Shown one piece after another: positions 11,688-25,100 of a stretch of DNA of 64,000 bases. A program made the position numbers and the translations under genes. Location: assembly GCA_914767715.1 (NCBI GenBank), contig OU612072.1, forward strand, positions 24,554,001 to 24,618,000, written 5' to 3'. The DNA is from Membranipora membranacea (taxonomy: Eukaryota > Bryozoa > Gymnolaemata > Cheilostomatida > Membraniporidae). The notes beneath the pieces were generated by a model. The model searched no databases and was not told the origin of the DNA. It saw only the letters and a list, made by a program, of their open reading frames with translations. How positions within the stretch are numbered: position 1 is the stretch's first letter; each line of letters starts with the position of its first letter.

Positions 11688-14674
11688 CAATTACAAATCC
11701 CGTTGTTGGGTCCCCTTGTGATGATGTGAGATGAAGCGATCACGGCTCGTGTATAGAAAAGCTGGGTGGTAATTTCCTCTGTAACTGTGACGGAGGGTTG
11801 ACTGGTGAGGAGTGCAGTGAGAATGTCGATGATTGCTCTGCTGAGTTTTGCTCTAATGGCGGTACTTGTACCGATGAAGTGAATGGATTTAGCTGTTACT
11901 GTAATCCTGCCTGGACGGGTGTTACATGTTGTCAAGGTGAGTTAATATATCGATAAATATCTTGTGATTCAATTTAAATTAAAAGTTAAATTTGAAAAAA
12001 ATGAGAATTTTAATCATTATTGGAAGTTTAATCTTATCGATAATCATCTTATGAAAGATTTTAATTATTAAATGTGAAAAAAAATATTATGAAGGGTTAT
12101 TGTGTATGAGTGTACGAAGTCTTAGATTTTTTGTGTATTTTACTTTTGAATATTTAAGGTCATGTCATATCATTCATGAATAATTGGTTCTTGAGGCTAC
12201 ATAGTAAGGAATTATCAATAACATAAATAACATAATCAATTTTAAAAACACCGAGAAGAGGTTGTAGTTTGTAGAATTTCTCTGATAAAAGCTTGATTAG
12301 ATTATTATGTTATTATGTTTGTGTTCTTAAACTGTACAATGAATTATTTAATTTTGCAGATGTTCTGGAATGTAACATGACAGCCTGCTCTGGTAACGGC
12401 CAGTATATAGAGAGAGCAGGAGCTGGTATCTTCTGTCTCTGTGGTGTCGGATTCAGAAGAGAAAGCTGTGAAGAGGATGTAGATGATTGCCGATATGAGC
12501 CGTGGCTTAACAACGGTACCTGTGCGGATGGGGTGAACAGCTTCACATGTATATGTGTGCCCCCGTGGACAGGCAATAAATGTGAAACAAGTGAGTATGT
12601 GAAACAATAACTTGGGATTCAGGCAAAATATTGAATCTCCTCTGTAGGGACTACGATAACTGCTAAGTGTTGTGTAGGTATCTTCTTGAGTGATGTTATC
12701 TTCTCTTATACCAGTGTATTGCTGAATGACATGTGCTGGTGTGATGGTTTCTGTCTTGGTATCATTTTTGTTTGCTGTTGAGTTTTTACGCAAAACCAAA
12801 AACCAAACCAGCCAATGACATGGCAAGATTAGTCACCAAAATACCAGTACACGTTCACTAGTACACAGCTAATACACAGTGTAGATAACAAAATACAGGC
12901 AATAATCTACATCATATCAAAATTACCAGAGTATACAAGCAATGCCCTCAATGTTCAGTCTGAATTCAAATCTGGAAAGTAGTTAAAATCTCTAAGCTCA
13001 ATACTATCTAAAATTTGTACAAATATATGCTCAATCACAATCCATCCTGTTTTGAACAACATTGTGTTTCCATTTAAATTTTCAGATATATAATCTTGCC
13101 AGCCAGGCTTTGAATTAAATTGCCACAAAAAGGTCATACTTTAACAGCATAAGATGATGCTAATACGGAAATTTTTGCATATCGGTAGCAAAATAGTGCA
13201 AGCAGAGAGGTATTTCAATAGCTCACTGAGCTGTTGGGTACTTTCAGAAAACAACTCAATAGCAGTAGAAGATTACGGTAAAAATGCTCCAGTTATAAAG
13301 CATTAATTTGAAAAAAAACTGACTTCGACAGGATTCGAACCCACAACAATGTCATTAACAGTGATTATAAGGCAGACGCTCTACACACTGGGAATCCGTG
13401 GGCCGTGAGTGCTAATATACGCCACTGGTACTGATAGATGGTCTTGAGCGATAACTCTTTTTTTCAGGATCATTTTAAAAGCAAGTTTGTTGTTATAGGT
13501 TGCCTGTTTAAATACTCTAGTCTGAACTGGTTTTAAATTTGTGAATTGAATTGAATTTCAGATCTGTGCCAAGGAGCCTTCAGCGCATACAACCCTGTTG
13601 ATAACAACTGTGTAAGAGCAAAAGTCAAAGTTATGCTAATGCGAAGGCTGACTGTGAGAGCACAGGAGAGCATCTCGGCGTGTTTCCATCACCAGCTTCT
13701 CTCGAGTGGTTGAAGAGTTACTGAGATGGCACAGGTAGTCAGTCGTTATAGTTAAAAATAGGTATCATTACAGAGTATTTTAGCAGTTATACTTCCCAAA
13801 ACCACCACCAGTATTCCATATATTCAGACCAACATCAGAATATATATACCAATATTGGTTTATATTTGAAATAATGCTTTCGTTTCATGAGCTGATTTCA
13901 GAATATCGGGTATACAACATAATGATTCACGTTGTGAAATTAAGTGTGTCATTGCTTGTATCCTAAAGCCTGGTAGTGGTGCCAAATTGCAGCAAAATTG
14001 CAAGATTTTGGGTCTTGCAAGGTCTTGCAACCGTTCAGCAATTCTGAGCCAAAAAAATCTCAAAGGTCTCAGGAGTCTCAAGGCTCTTGTAAGACCATTT
14101 CAGAAGTCTGACGGCGTTCTAAGATTGTTGCAAGATAGTTGCAACGGGATATCTTAGAAATATGAATGGTGAGATTTTGGCTGTTTATGCTTGTATTGGA
14201 CTAAGATTTTGGTAAAATCTCGGAGATTGTGCAATTAATTGTGAACCTCCAAGAAATCTTCGGCCAATTGTGAACCACAAATCTCAAGAGCATTGCAAGT
14301 CCTCGCAAGATTATTGAGACTCTTAACATTCCCTTCTGCAATTGGGCACCAGGCTTAATTATCAAATTGCAATTCTTTTGAGTCCTACTGCCACATAATC
14401 GGTACGTCCTCATGTCAATGCTAAATCTCTCTCTATTATACAAGTTATGTCTGAATTAATGTTTGGACTGGTGAAAGAGGCGTCGGGTTGGCGTTGGGAT
14501 GGCAGAATCACTGATGTTGTACTGTCTAATGATCTACTCTGGGCGAACGGTTACCCATCAACAACTAGTCTATGTGGAGCTTCTTTCTTTGAATCTTCTC
14601 CAGGATTATATACTGTTGAATGTCAATCTAGCACCTTTTATTATCTGTGTGAACACACACAGAAAAAAAAGTAG
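11688..14674 (+). pseudogene. EGF-EGF-C-type lectin gene, decayed and 5' truncated
   Basis: Four exons, all with phase-1 borders: 11688-11936, 12360-12590, 13562-13734 and 14445-14674. Exon 1 encodes two EGF repeats (CNCDGGLTGEEC, then DDC...CSNGGTC...CYCNPAWTG). Exon 2 encodes two more, the second with DDC and NGTC. Exons 3-4 form a C-type lectin-like domain: YANAKADCESTGEHLGVFPS, then WRWDGR, LWANGYP and FYYLCE. Such proteins are normally secreted or membrane-bound adhesion or recognition molecules. Lesions: an in-frame TGA in exon 1 where the first EGF should have a cysteine; a frameshift near 13618-13625 in exon 3; and a TGA near 13721 in exon 3 after the frame is followed. No signal peptide or start exon was found. 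Exons 2 and 4 remain open. It could instead be a live gene with errors in this assembly. Confidence 0.75.
13318..13405 (-). mobile_element. tRNA-like SINE head or tRNA pseudogene
   Basis: On the minus strand the A-box region (CAGTGTGTAGAGCGTCTGCC) and a perfect B-box (GGTTCGAATCC) are spaced as in a tRNA, followed by a T run that could stop pol III. The acceptor-stem halves do not pair, so it is not a working tRNA. It lies in the intron before exon 3 of the EGF/lectin pseudogene. Confidence 0.55.
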
Positions 14675-15595
14675 CGTTGTTTTGATTCTGAGATTGCAAT
14701 TAATTATTTGGAATCTAAAATGACCTGCCAATTGAAGAACAATTATCTGTGATTTGATACTCTGAAATAATCAACTGTCTTTTGAAACTGGCAAAAGGTG
14801 ATTAAAGAGTTAAATTAACTCTGAAATATGATTCTTATTTGATTAATTCTAAGGGTGAAGTGGGGGAACTATCTTGGAATCCATGTAACTTTTATTTGAT
14901 GCTAATATGCCTTTTGATTAAGGTCTAGAGTCATTCTGATTTTAAAATTTCTTTGTGTGCAGAGTCTTTGAGTTACAAAAGCTACTTGACTCATCAACAC
15001 AATTCAACTCAACCCTTGATTTAAAACTTGATATTTTAGATTTGTCCAGATATTTAAAAATAAATACCCTCATGACATTGACATAAAATTTAAATTTAAA
15101 TTGATATAATGAAGTAAATTGTAAAAGACTTTTTAAGATAATAAAAATAAATCTTTGACACCTTACAAAGAATTGTTTCTTTGCACACTTTATTGGAGCC
15201 AATGTGGTGGTTGGTAGAGAGCCAATACCAGATTCAGTGGTACTTTCCCACTTATATATTATGTTGAATTCGAATAACTATCTCTCAGTGACCTGGCTTT
15301 GGCTCTCTTTCCCACCCAACAGTCGATCAGACCAGAGCCAACACATTTGCTGACTAAACTGTTATATGATTGCTATGCTTATGCAATGCCAGAAACTTCA
15401 AGTTAAGTTGAACTGTGAAGAATTTCGCCTCTATTTGCATCGCATCACACTTGAGACGCGCGGTTGCGGCGCGTTTGAGCAATGAGTCTCTAACTCCTTA
15501 GTTTGAGTCACTTTGTGTTTTTTTGTTGTAGTATTGTACTGCACGGTGTCTATGGCTGTACTGTAATCTGAGTGAGGGAAAGAGGTAACAAAAAT
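14675..15595. other. Spacer between the lectin pseudogene and the LINE
   Basis: AT-rich sequence without a supported gene. Short minus-strand frames (for example 14942-15202) show no domain. Confidence 0.45.
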
Positions 15596-17320
15596 CACCC
15601 CAATCAGTCACCAGAGCAATCACCAAATCCAAAGTGGAATACTCTAAAAGAATTCAACAACATCTAATCAATGAGCCAGCCAGAGCTTGGAAAGATATTA
15701 AAAAATCAAATGGACTTCCTACATCAACCTCTACAACTGAACATGAGATAAAATACAAACCAGACGACCTGAACACATTCTTTGCACGCTATGAGAAACC
15801 TAAAGTAAATAACCCAGATATCGATGAAACTAAAATGACTGCTCCTCCATTTGAAGTGAATGAAGAAAATGTACTGAAACAACTCAAAACAATCAACACT
15901 AGAAAAGGAGCTGGACCCGACGGACTAATCCCTAAGGTCCTTAAGATATGTGCCTACCAACTAGCCCCTATTATTACTAAACTCTTCAATAACTCTATAG
16001 AGCAACATACAACACCTAAGCTATGGAAATCTGCTGTAATAAAACCACTACCAAAAGTCACCACACCAACACAACTCAAAGACTACCGCCCAATAGCCAT
16101 AACCAGCTGCCTATGTAAAATGTTAGAGAGACAACTTAAAATATACATAACTAAACACACAGCCATGGACCGCCATCAGTTTGCCTACCGCCAGAAAAGA
16201 TCAACACAAGATGCTGTCTTATGCCTTACAACAACTATCACACACTTTATTGACAAAGCAGCCTCTAACTATGCAAGATGTTTATTTTTGGACTTTTCTT
16301 CTGCTTTCAACACCATCAGAGTAGAGTATCTAATCCCCCTGCTGCAACACCTCGACACCAGAGTAATAGGATGGGTAACTAGTTTCTTGAGTAACCGTGT
16401 CCAGCAAACAATGGTCAACAATCAACTGTCTGCACCAATATTGACTCATACAGGAACTCCCCAGGGCAGTGTACTCTCGCCACTATTATTCTCCATCTAT
16501 ACAAACAGGATTACATCTACACTGTCGAATATCACAGTACTCAAATACGCGGATGACACTTGTGTAATTGGATTAGTTGGTAATGATTTAGACTTATGTA
16601 ATTATTTTTCTGAAATTAATAGAATCTCCAAACAATGCACTGATTTAGATTTACTACTTAATGCTTCTAAGACAAAGGAAATGCTTTTCTCTACTCAACG
16701 TCTCAAACCTAACACTCCTAAACTGAACCTAGATGGCACCAATATATCATTTTGTGAAAAGGTAAAATACCTTGGTGTAGACATTGATAACAAACTAAGA
16801 TTCGAAGATTATGTGCATAAAATAACTGGCAAAGCAAGTCAAAGGATGTATGTTGTTAAAAATTTTATGTATCTGAGTTCGAAGCCATTAGCCTCCATGC
16901 TGTTCAAAAGTTTTGTAGTTTCACTCTTATTGTATTGTCTACCTGTTTTGCACACTAGCATATGCTAAGGACAAGAAATTACTAAGAAAAGTTTTCAACG
17001 ATGCCAAGAATTTAGGGCTTGACGTAGGCGATCTCGATACCATTGTTAAACAGAGAACTAAATCCATTATCATGTGCTGTTTTTCTGATGAAGACCACTT
17101 TATACACGATTTTCTCGAACATTGCCCTTCTGGTCGTCTTAGACAGATTAAATATCGCAGCTCATGGGGCAAAGACTGTTTTCTGAGGCAAATGTGCATC
17201 ACACTTAATGAGATTCTTTTTTAAAAAAGTCCATAGTTCCATACACTGGTAGCAAGCTCTTATTATGACAAAGTATATGCATCCATTTTTCGCAACATTT
17301 AATGTTTGTGATAGCTAATA

Positions 17321-17361
<41 letters not shown>
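15596..17361 (+). mobile_element. LINE (non-LTR retrotransposon), 5' truncated, with reverse transcriptase
   Basis: An open frame from about 15601 to 16968 encodes reverse transcriptase with GAGPDGLIPK, KDYRPIAITSC, the catalytic FLDFSSAF and YADDT motifs, and TGTPQGSVLSPLLF. The C-terminal part (including GRLRQIKYRSSWG) continues in a different frame to a stop near 17222, so there is a frameshift around 16955-16970. The endonuclease domain is absent: the copy starts in the linker before RT. The 3' end is a short tandem (AATC)n tail at 17320-17361, as in the CR1/L2/Jockey-like group, where short 3' tandem tails are common. The exact clade was not determined. Confidence 0.9.
17320..17361. repeat. 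(AATC)n 3' tail of the LINE
   Basis: About ten copies of AATC directly after AATAAATC, marking the 3' terminus of the plus-strand LINE. Confidence 0.9.
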
Positions 17362-17574
17362 GCTCAATGAAATTGTACTTAAGAACTTGATCATTGCAAT
17401 ATTGAGTCTGAGATGTGAGCAGATTTCAGTTAGAACATTGATTATCAGAAATCATGGTAATTGTTCATTTACCTAATCCACACATAATCGCACCTACTAC
17501 AACATAGAAAATACAAATCAAAACAAACTGCATATCTTTACCAGGAGCAGACTTGTAATAAAGTCCTTCACAAT

Positions 17575-19410
17575 GTCGAATATTATATTTATTCGATAAG
17601 CAACTTAAATGGCTTAGTGACGTTTAACAGCATTAAATTTTCTTCACACCAGCTTGCCGCATAATCAGCTACAGAATGTAGAGGATTGTCATGAAATACG
17701 AGAGATGCTTTATGAGACGTCGCGTTTTCTATGCTACTTCCGAGCTTTTTGATACAAGGTATTTCGGGCAGCAGATCATCCACAAAAATGTTCCACAAGA
17801 GCGGTCCCATAATAGTACCCTGTGGAACTCCGATTTTGCAACACTCATATGATGAATATACATCTGCGTACCTCACTCTCTGCCATCTATCATTGAAGAA
17901 ACTCATCATCAGTCTGACGAGACTAGGACTGGTATTTAAGGCTAGAAGTTTTTGAATAGCAATGTGTGGAAGCATTTTATCAAAAGCTTTGCTGAAATCC
18001 AGCATCAAAGCCCGAACAGCAACATTCTGTTTATCATCAAGACTAGACGCAATTTCCGTTGTAAATTTCACTAGTGCGTCAGTGGTGCTCATTCCTTTAG
18101 TATATGCATACTGATCATCAAAACTTGGGAGTTCCGCCTTGATCAGCTCAGATATGATTTTCTCCGTAACTTTTCCTACATGGAAGAGCAACGAGATAGG
18201 TCTGAGCTCCTTGAAGGTAGAAGGTGTCTTCACTTTATTCAATGGAGTAACTTCTGCCCTCTTCCAAAGCGTGGGGAAATGACCGCTTTAAAGAACTTTG
18301 TTGATTATATTAGTTATTGGAAGTGACAACAAATGTGCGTTGTTTTTGGTGACTCAGCTAGGATAATCCTCTCTATTAGTAGACGTGTGAGTGTTTATAC
18401 ATCTAAGATGTTTGAAGACTTCCATTTCATTAACAGAGACAGAAACACAATCACCAGGTAAAGAAGGGTATATGGGCCCATAGCTTTGATGTCCATCGAG
18501 GTAATAGGTGTTTAACTGTTCTACAAACTGGGCGTGGGACAGCCAGTTACCATTCATCGATATGAACGTTGCAGGACGTGCATTGTGCCAGTCTCCAGTG
18601 AGCTGTTTGAGGTTTTTCTACCAGTTTTTGCTACCTTGAACGGTCTCAGTCTGCTTAGCCAGTTGTTGTTTAAGTTGTGATGACAGCATCTTGGCCAAAG
18701 ATTTCCAGGTTGGGCTGTTTTTCTTATGAGCTCTCTGTTTAGCACGCTGAAGTTTGCGGATTAGTGGTGATGTTAATACCTGTTTCCCAGAAGGAACGCG
18801 CACGCTCCTAACTGGACAAAGTTTCTCTAGTATACTATTGATAGTGTTGTGAAGGATATCAACCTTCTCATCAGCTGTGTTTGCATTGAATAGATTTGAC
18901 CATGGGAGGGAGGACAACTCTCTTGTTTCAGCTACTTTCGAGGCAGGAGTGATGTTGCGTTTTCTTATGGTACTGTAATTCGGAGCTCTCTTACTATTTA
19001 GGGAAGGCACAGAAATGGCACAGTGATCGTTAGTCAAAATTGGTGGCAAAGACACACAACCCGATTCAACTTACTCAGCAATATCTGTGAATATGAGATC
19101 TAAACAACTGTCATATCGAGTAGGGAATTTCATTATCTGTGGAGCTGGGATAATGTTTGTTATTGACTCAGTATCCAGGTCGTTAAAAATCTCCACAGAT
19201 GAATAATTTTGCTGATGTGATGAGTGCTTATGCAGTAGGTTGGAAACAGTGGATATAATGTGGTCCACTGTCCCATCCTTTGACAAGTTTGGCAAACCTG
19301 GGGGGAGGGGTGGTAAATTACAGCAAATATAACCAATGTCATGTTTGCTTGGTGAATCATAAACCAGTAGGCAGATACAGATACAGATTTGGTAAAAAAG
19401 CATATGCATA
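17575..19410 (-). mobile_element. Second LINE, degenerate, minus strand
   Basis: Pieces in order on the minus strand: end of an endonuclease domain (19409-19074; LPPGLPNLS, then PTRYDSCLDLIFTDI), linker (19055-18618), pre-RT (18557-18354) and reverse transcriptase (about 18290-17589; FKELRPISLLFHVGK, MLDFSKAFDK, GVPQGTIMGPLLWNIFVDDL). The pieces are in different frames with stops between them. After FVDDL the expected YADD catalytic box is missing, and the copy stops soon after SVADYAASWCEENLMLLNV. Motif wording differs clearly from the plus-strand LINE, so this is another family. It is dead. Confidence 0.85.
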
Positions 19411-19551
19411 GAAATTAGATTTGGAAGAAGAGTTTATCCACTTACAAAAGAGCAGAGTTAGTGGTCTTGGTTGCTCTTATGATAAATAAAATACTGAAAG
19501 AAACATTTTTATAGTTATCTATGGAAATGCCAAATGCCAAATGCTAAAGTT

Positions 19552-19686
19552 ACAAAAATGTAGTCTAAGTGCTCAGACTCCAAGGCGCAGGGAGTTACTT
19601 GCGCAAGCTATCAAAAGTGGAGTTTGGTAGCTTGCGCAAGTAACTCCCTGCGCCTTGGAGTCTGAGCACTTAGACTAACAAAAATG
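19552..19686. mobile_element. Perfect foldback element with a direct repeat at each end
   Basis: Arms of 50 bp at 19561-19610 and 19628-19677 are exact reverse complements, with a 17-base loop. The sequence ACAAAAATG flanks both sides directly (19552-19560 and 19678-19686), which looks like a 9-bp target-site duplication. No coding capacity. The surroundings are rich in ATGCCAAATGC/ATGCTAAATGC motifs, whose reverse complements cluster again at 20955-21012. Confidence 0.85.
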
Positions 19687-19689
19687 CTA

Positions 19690-22188
19690 AATGCAAAATG
19701 TTAAATTGATCAGAGGGGACACAACTCTCTTGATTCAGATTGAAAATATGGTTATCTATCCTACAACAATACAAGCATTTTTTGTCATTCATCTATTCAC
19801 AAGCAGGCAACTATCATGGGTCGATGAAAAAGATTTTCCCCGCATTGTTTTATACCCCTACCATAGTTGAAGCCTGAAAGTCGGAAATAAATCTTTAATA
19901 TATTTGACAAGCTGTTAAAATGGCCACAATGGACTTGCCACTCGCCAGACGTTCACATGTAATATGTATGTAATGATGACAGTACAGCACGTTATTCTTC
20001 ATACTTCTTTAAACCTGCATAATTCATTCATTGAGTCGAACCAGTCAAACGAGTAACAGGAGTACTTGTTGCTTAAAATACCTGCAGAAGGCAAGTGAAT
20101 GAGCGTGTTACCAAGTTACTGTGGTTGTGGTAGCGTATTGCTTGCTAGCACAATGAAGCCATATTTTAATCAGTGAAGCATAGCATCAGTTTTCCCTCTC
20201 TAGGGAGTATAATTAGTCTATGGGTCTGTTATGAACTGGGCAATGTAAACATGATTCATGTCTGAGGTCCGGTTTGAAGTTGCCCCGAGACTTTGCTAAA
20301 TGCTATCCAGGGTTATTCTAGGCTGATACGTGTTCATGTTGTCCTACTTTAAGTTTCAGACGAAGTTGAGCATAATGAGATTGGACAAGTATTTACAAAT
20401 AACAGGCTTTAAAGATTTAATATTCCGACAATAAAATGATACAATATGTATATATACAGCATTTAATCGCAATGGCGTTTCCGTGTTGTCCAACTCTCTC
20501 TACCCCTTGAGTTATTATTATTAGTTATTGTTTTCATACAATTTGTGTACTATACATATACAGCAACTTGAATATGTTTTGCGTGGAATCGAAAGCAGGA
20601 GATGGCAATCTCACCTGACATTGATGGCTTAGCATCATAATCTCAATACTCAATATGATCCCAATAATGATATTTATGTCATCAGGGAGAATTCTCCCTG
20701 ATGTCACCAGACATGTACAACTGACATTGATTTGATTACATTGGTTGGCTGGAATACCACAGCACCTAGCGATGTAGAGTGTGATATAAAAGGAATTACT
20801 GGATTGGGGGGCTGTCATAAACTGAGTAAGTCACCATGGTAGGCCAATTAGTAGCATAATATGACACACGGTATTTATTCGAGTCGTGTCTTTGTCCTGA
20901 TGGAGGACAACATATCACAACTCAAACCAGTGCAACACCATCCGAACCACAAGAACAAATTGGCATTTAGCATTTGGCATTATTGTGCCTTTAGCATTTG
21001 GCATTTAGCATGTCGCTTCTGATTTCCATAGTTATCTTATTAATGATTGCTTGGTTGTCTCCACAATACAACGACAGAAGACAACTCATAATACTAAGTT
21101 ATAGCCTGTGATCCTGCATAGTGATCAAAACAGGTGTGTGGGCCGACAGGCACAACCAACAAAAGAATTGCTTTGCGCATGCCCATGGGCTGCAGAGTTC
21201 ATTACATCCGGATTAGAAATTTCAGGGAAGAATCCCTTGGTTTGTTGTTTTTGTGTTACTGTACTTCAATGATTCATTGGTTTATTTAGTTACAAATAAG
21301 CCTACACTTTATTGATACTTACCACTACCGACTATATATACACAAGAACACCAGCAAATCTGAATGGGGCATATATAGAAGAAGAGACTGAAAGCAGCAG
21401 TTATTAATCAGTCTCCTGCTGTTGAGTGATAAGATTGATTAGTATCTAAGTATAGTTAATTTGGAAAGAAAGGAAACACACTAGTTGGTAGGTTAAGGAT
21501 ACATCCTTGACTGACAAAGTATCACCCAAAGGAGAGGCTAATACATAAGTAAGGTATAGTAGGTATGGTTATGCTGAGCGTTAAATAGAAAGCCCTTAGG
21601 TATGTGGTTTGTGTATCTCACAACAGAGAATAATTATAAATAATAGTGTTGTGTTGAGAGTATTAGTAAAGAAAGAGAAATAAGGAGTGAATAAGGAGTG
21701 AAGGAGTGGACTGATTTCAATTTTTCTGTTGGGTGGTTCTTCCCTTTCTATTACATGACTTGCTATCAGAGCAAGCAGGGTAAACAGAATAACCTTGATT
21801 CCATGTTTATTGAATATTCTCTGATTGTCTGAAAAAATGATTCCAGTTTAGTTTACAGAGTCTTATGACTGGGAACCAGGACTAGGACTAATCATAGTAA
21901 CTTGTGACTGAATTAAAGAAAGGCCCTCATCGAATTTTCATCACCACAAGTCTTAATCATAAGACAATATGCAAACACCAGCAAGCATAATCCCCATTTC
22001 GTCAGTCACTTTTACAATCATATCTCTAATAGCCGTATCTTAATACCACTGTTACCTCTGTTTCACTAGGCCATAACACCACCACTGGGTTATAGAGGCT
22101 ATGAGTTGAGGTGGGGAATGGTATGAGACTGCAGACATAGTAGTGTTGATGTACTGGTACATATTAGAGAACAGCTACATCAGCCAAC
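19690..22188. other. Region upstream of SOS
   Basis: No gene recognised. It holds the reverse-complement GCATTTGGCATTTAGCAT cluster (20955-21012). It should contain the SOS promoter and 5' UTR, but I could not point to a specific promoter element. An in-frame TAG at 22165-22167 lies upstream of the SOS ATG. Confidence 0.4.
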
Positions 22189-25100
22189 ATGTCTACTTTG
22201 GACCACCGGATCGATGATGAGAAATGGCGGATATTCACCGATTCTCTCCGCAAGGTTAGTGTGGTGTGTCCGGGCCTACATTGAGCCCGGTTTACATGAA
22301 GTTAGTTTAAGGTTGTTAGGGGTCCCTTAGGCAGTGATGATGTAGCTCCGCACTCTATGCAGAGGTACAGACTACTCGGTAATTAGACCTACAGTGTCCT
22401 TGATAACAAGTACCTGGTTGTCACAGGAGCATCAAACTGGTATGCCTTACCTCATTCTGATTAACCGGTGGATATTTTGATGTTTTGGATTATACACTGG
22501 GAACCTTTCAGCCTGAGTGACCCTGAAACTTACCACATTCTCTCGACTAGAGGCATTTTGTGTTCAGATACAACTGCGCGACATCATTCTTTCTACCAAG
22601 GTATCAGACTTCTCAATGCCGTAGAGAAACATGGTTATTTAGGTATGATAATATTGATAATTCAAATTAACACCGCTAAAAATTGGCCACCACTTAATGT
22701 TAGATGACATCACTGCAAGCCGAATATTTGGGTATTTTGAGTGCAAATCAGAAATGTTCCTAAATGCAATAGCACCAAAACAATTCGACCAGCAGTGATA
22801 GTAGTCTTACAGTGTGCAGTAATGTAGTAGCTGAGGCAGGGTATGATTGCCCAATAGGCCTAATGGAGGAGCACTAGCAAAGGCCAACCTTCCCAAGATC
22901 ATCTTCTCTGGTCTAAGTCTCTTCTTATTCTTCGGTAACTAATCAGTACTGCATTTGATAAAACCAATGAAAGCAACTCTCCAGCATTTAAAATTCAGAT
23001 TGCCATGATAATTAGTCTATCCTATTGTCTCAGGAGGCTGATGCTAATTTGTTCACACAAAATATTTTTTGTCACAGGGTTATGATAATGAAAGCTAGCA
23101 AATTTTTCTTGATTTTTTTTACGATTTAATCTCGCAGCCACATTTTCTGAGAAGTTCACGCGGTCACAAAGCCCTTCCCTACACTGGGTAGTTCCTTGTT
23201 CTTCTGGGTGCAAAGAAGGAAATTCCGTGTAATGCTGACTTTCACATGACAGTTTCTGAGAAAGGTGATCATGTTATCATTGAGTGAGGCTGATTCATTT
23301 CATAGCTCTCTGCCAAAATGCAGCCATTATATAAAATTGGCCTGGGGTGTCATGAGTATAAATGTTATTATGAGTCTTAATTTGAAAAATCAGGAAGTGG
23401 AACCTAACTAAAAGCTTTATTGTTACAAAGTTTTAGACTTGACTGCTCTTTGTCGAGATGATTGAACTGGAATTTAGATGACTCTTCGAGTGGAATTACT
23501 ACTCATTAGTTTTGATCAACATTTTAGGCTATGCTTTTTTGTTAGCCTACACTATGAATATTATGGAAAACATAGAGCTAAGCAGTATAGCCAGTTTTTT
23601 ATATTACAAACTTTGCAACAAATCATTGCAAGGGGAACATACATTAAATGAGATAAGACTGCACGCTACTGTTGGGTTTAAATTTGAGAATTATTTTTCA
23701 TGTTATGTAGAGTTTTAGCGAGTTTGCATGTATATAGCCTTGTTTTTCTCAAACACCATGTACCTTAGTTGTGTGTGGTTACATCCGTACTAGAGGCCCA
23801 ATTCTTCCTGGTATAATATTGGGTCTCGGATATCACGCTGGAGTGATTCACAGGTAGGCCTAGTTTGTACTGATATGGATGGTGAGAACATGGCCTCAGA
23901 TTTTTGCGTGGGATAGCCTACCCGTATTTGAGTTTACCTTACTATCAGTGAATTGGGCCTCTGTATCAACAATTGTGAATCACACTGGTTTCCGGGCCCG
24001 GCACTCTCCGGCAAGCTGATCATTTCAATACCAACAATATGCAGGCATGTGTGTAGGCTACACTTTTTTCTTTGATAAACTTAGTCTACTGTCGTATGTT
24101 TAATCTTTCGTGCGCACAAGAAGGTATTCACATGCAGTAATCTTCCCTTATTTTCAATGACTGGAGACACCTTCCATTCCAGGACTCAAATAAATAACGG
24201 TTTACAGAGAGAGGCCTGTATTATGAGATAGAAAAGGGGTGTCAAATTTTATGTGTGATATTTTTTGTCCTTAGCTGGTCCTAGTCCTATACCATAAACT
24301 AAGCCATAGTCATAGTAACAGCCATAGTCACATCGCATGTAGGAATCCTCACTCCCCAATGCTAACACTAGGTCTGTTGGTGTTTTTTTTTATCAAAGTA
24401 ACAAAAATAACTAAACTGTTACAGCAAGTCATGTTTTTTAATGTGTGCATATCTTATATAAAGTATATAAGTAATAATACAGGCCCATTGGCTAACCCTA
24501 CTATCAGGTAGCTGATCTGTGGTATTACGCCGTGCTATTTGGGTGATTACCTTTAATGACTGACTTGTGATCAGTAGTATAATACAATATCAATGCTTCC
24601 TCACCCCCACTTAAAGTGTGAATCATCGCACAGGAATGGCTGGAATTCTGATTTCTCAATGAAATGTAGAGCCCTTTATCACTGAGAGAGCGGGAATAAT
24701 CGGAATTTGCTTGAAATTAAGTGGCTTTACTTTACACACAAAGGAAGTGTCCAGTTACGGTATAGTGTAAGATTAACGTGATCATAGAGAATTCGCTTCT
24801 TCCTCGATTGTATTATTTTACTCGAAATAACTACTTATTTTTGTACGTTACAATACATTTGGGAATTTCCACAATAGGTTATTGATGTCTAAAATATATA
24901 TTCTTGCTAAAAATAATACGTAATTACAATTAGGAGTTTGAATATTTTATAATTAGAACATGTACTTCCTATGGTTCTATTCAGCACCTGCACGAAAAAA
25001 GTCTGCATACATAGAATCCTTGTAAGCCTGGGGCGGTGCTATTTCTGAATTTTGATTTTACGAATTACTAGGTAGGCCTAATATGTTACTTGATGTTGTA

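Noticed and set aside
13318-13405. A functional tRNA gene on the minus strand
   Set aside because: A- and B-boxes are good, but the two halves of the acceptor stem do not pair and the anticodon arm is irregular; a SINE head or pseudogene fits better.
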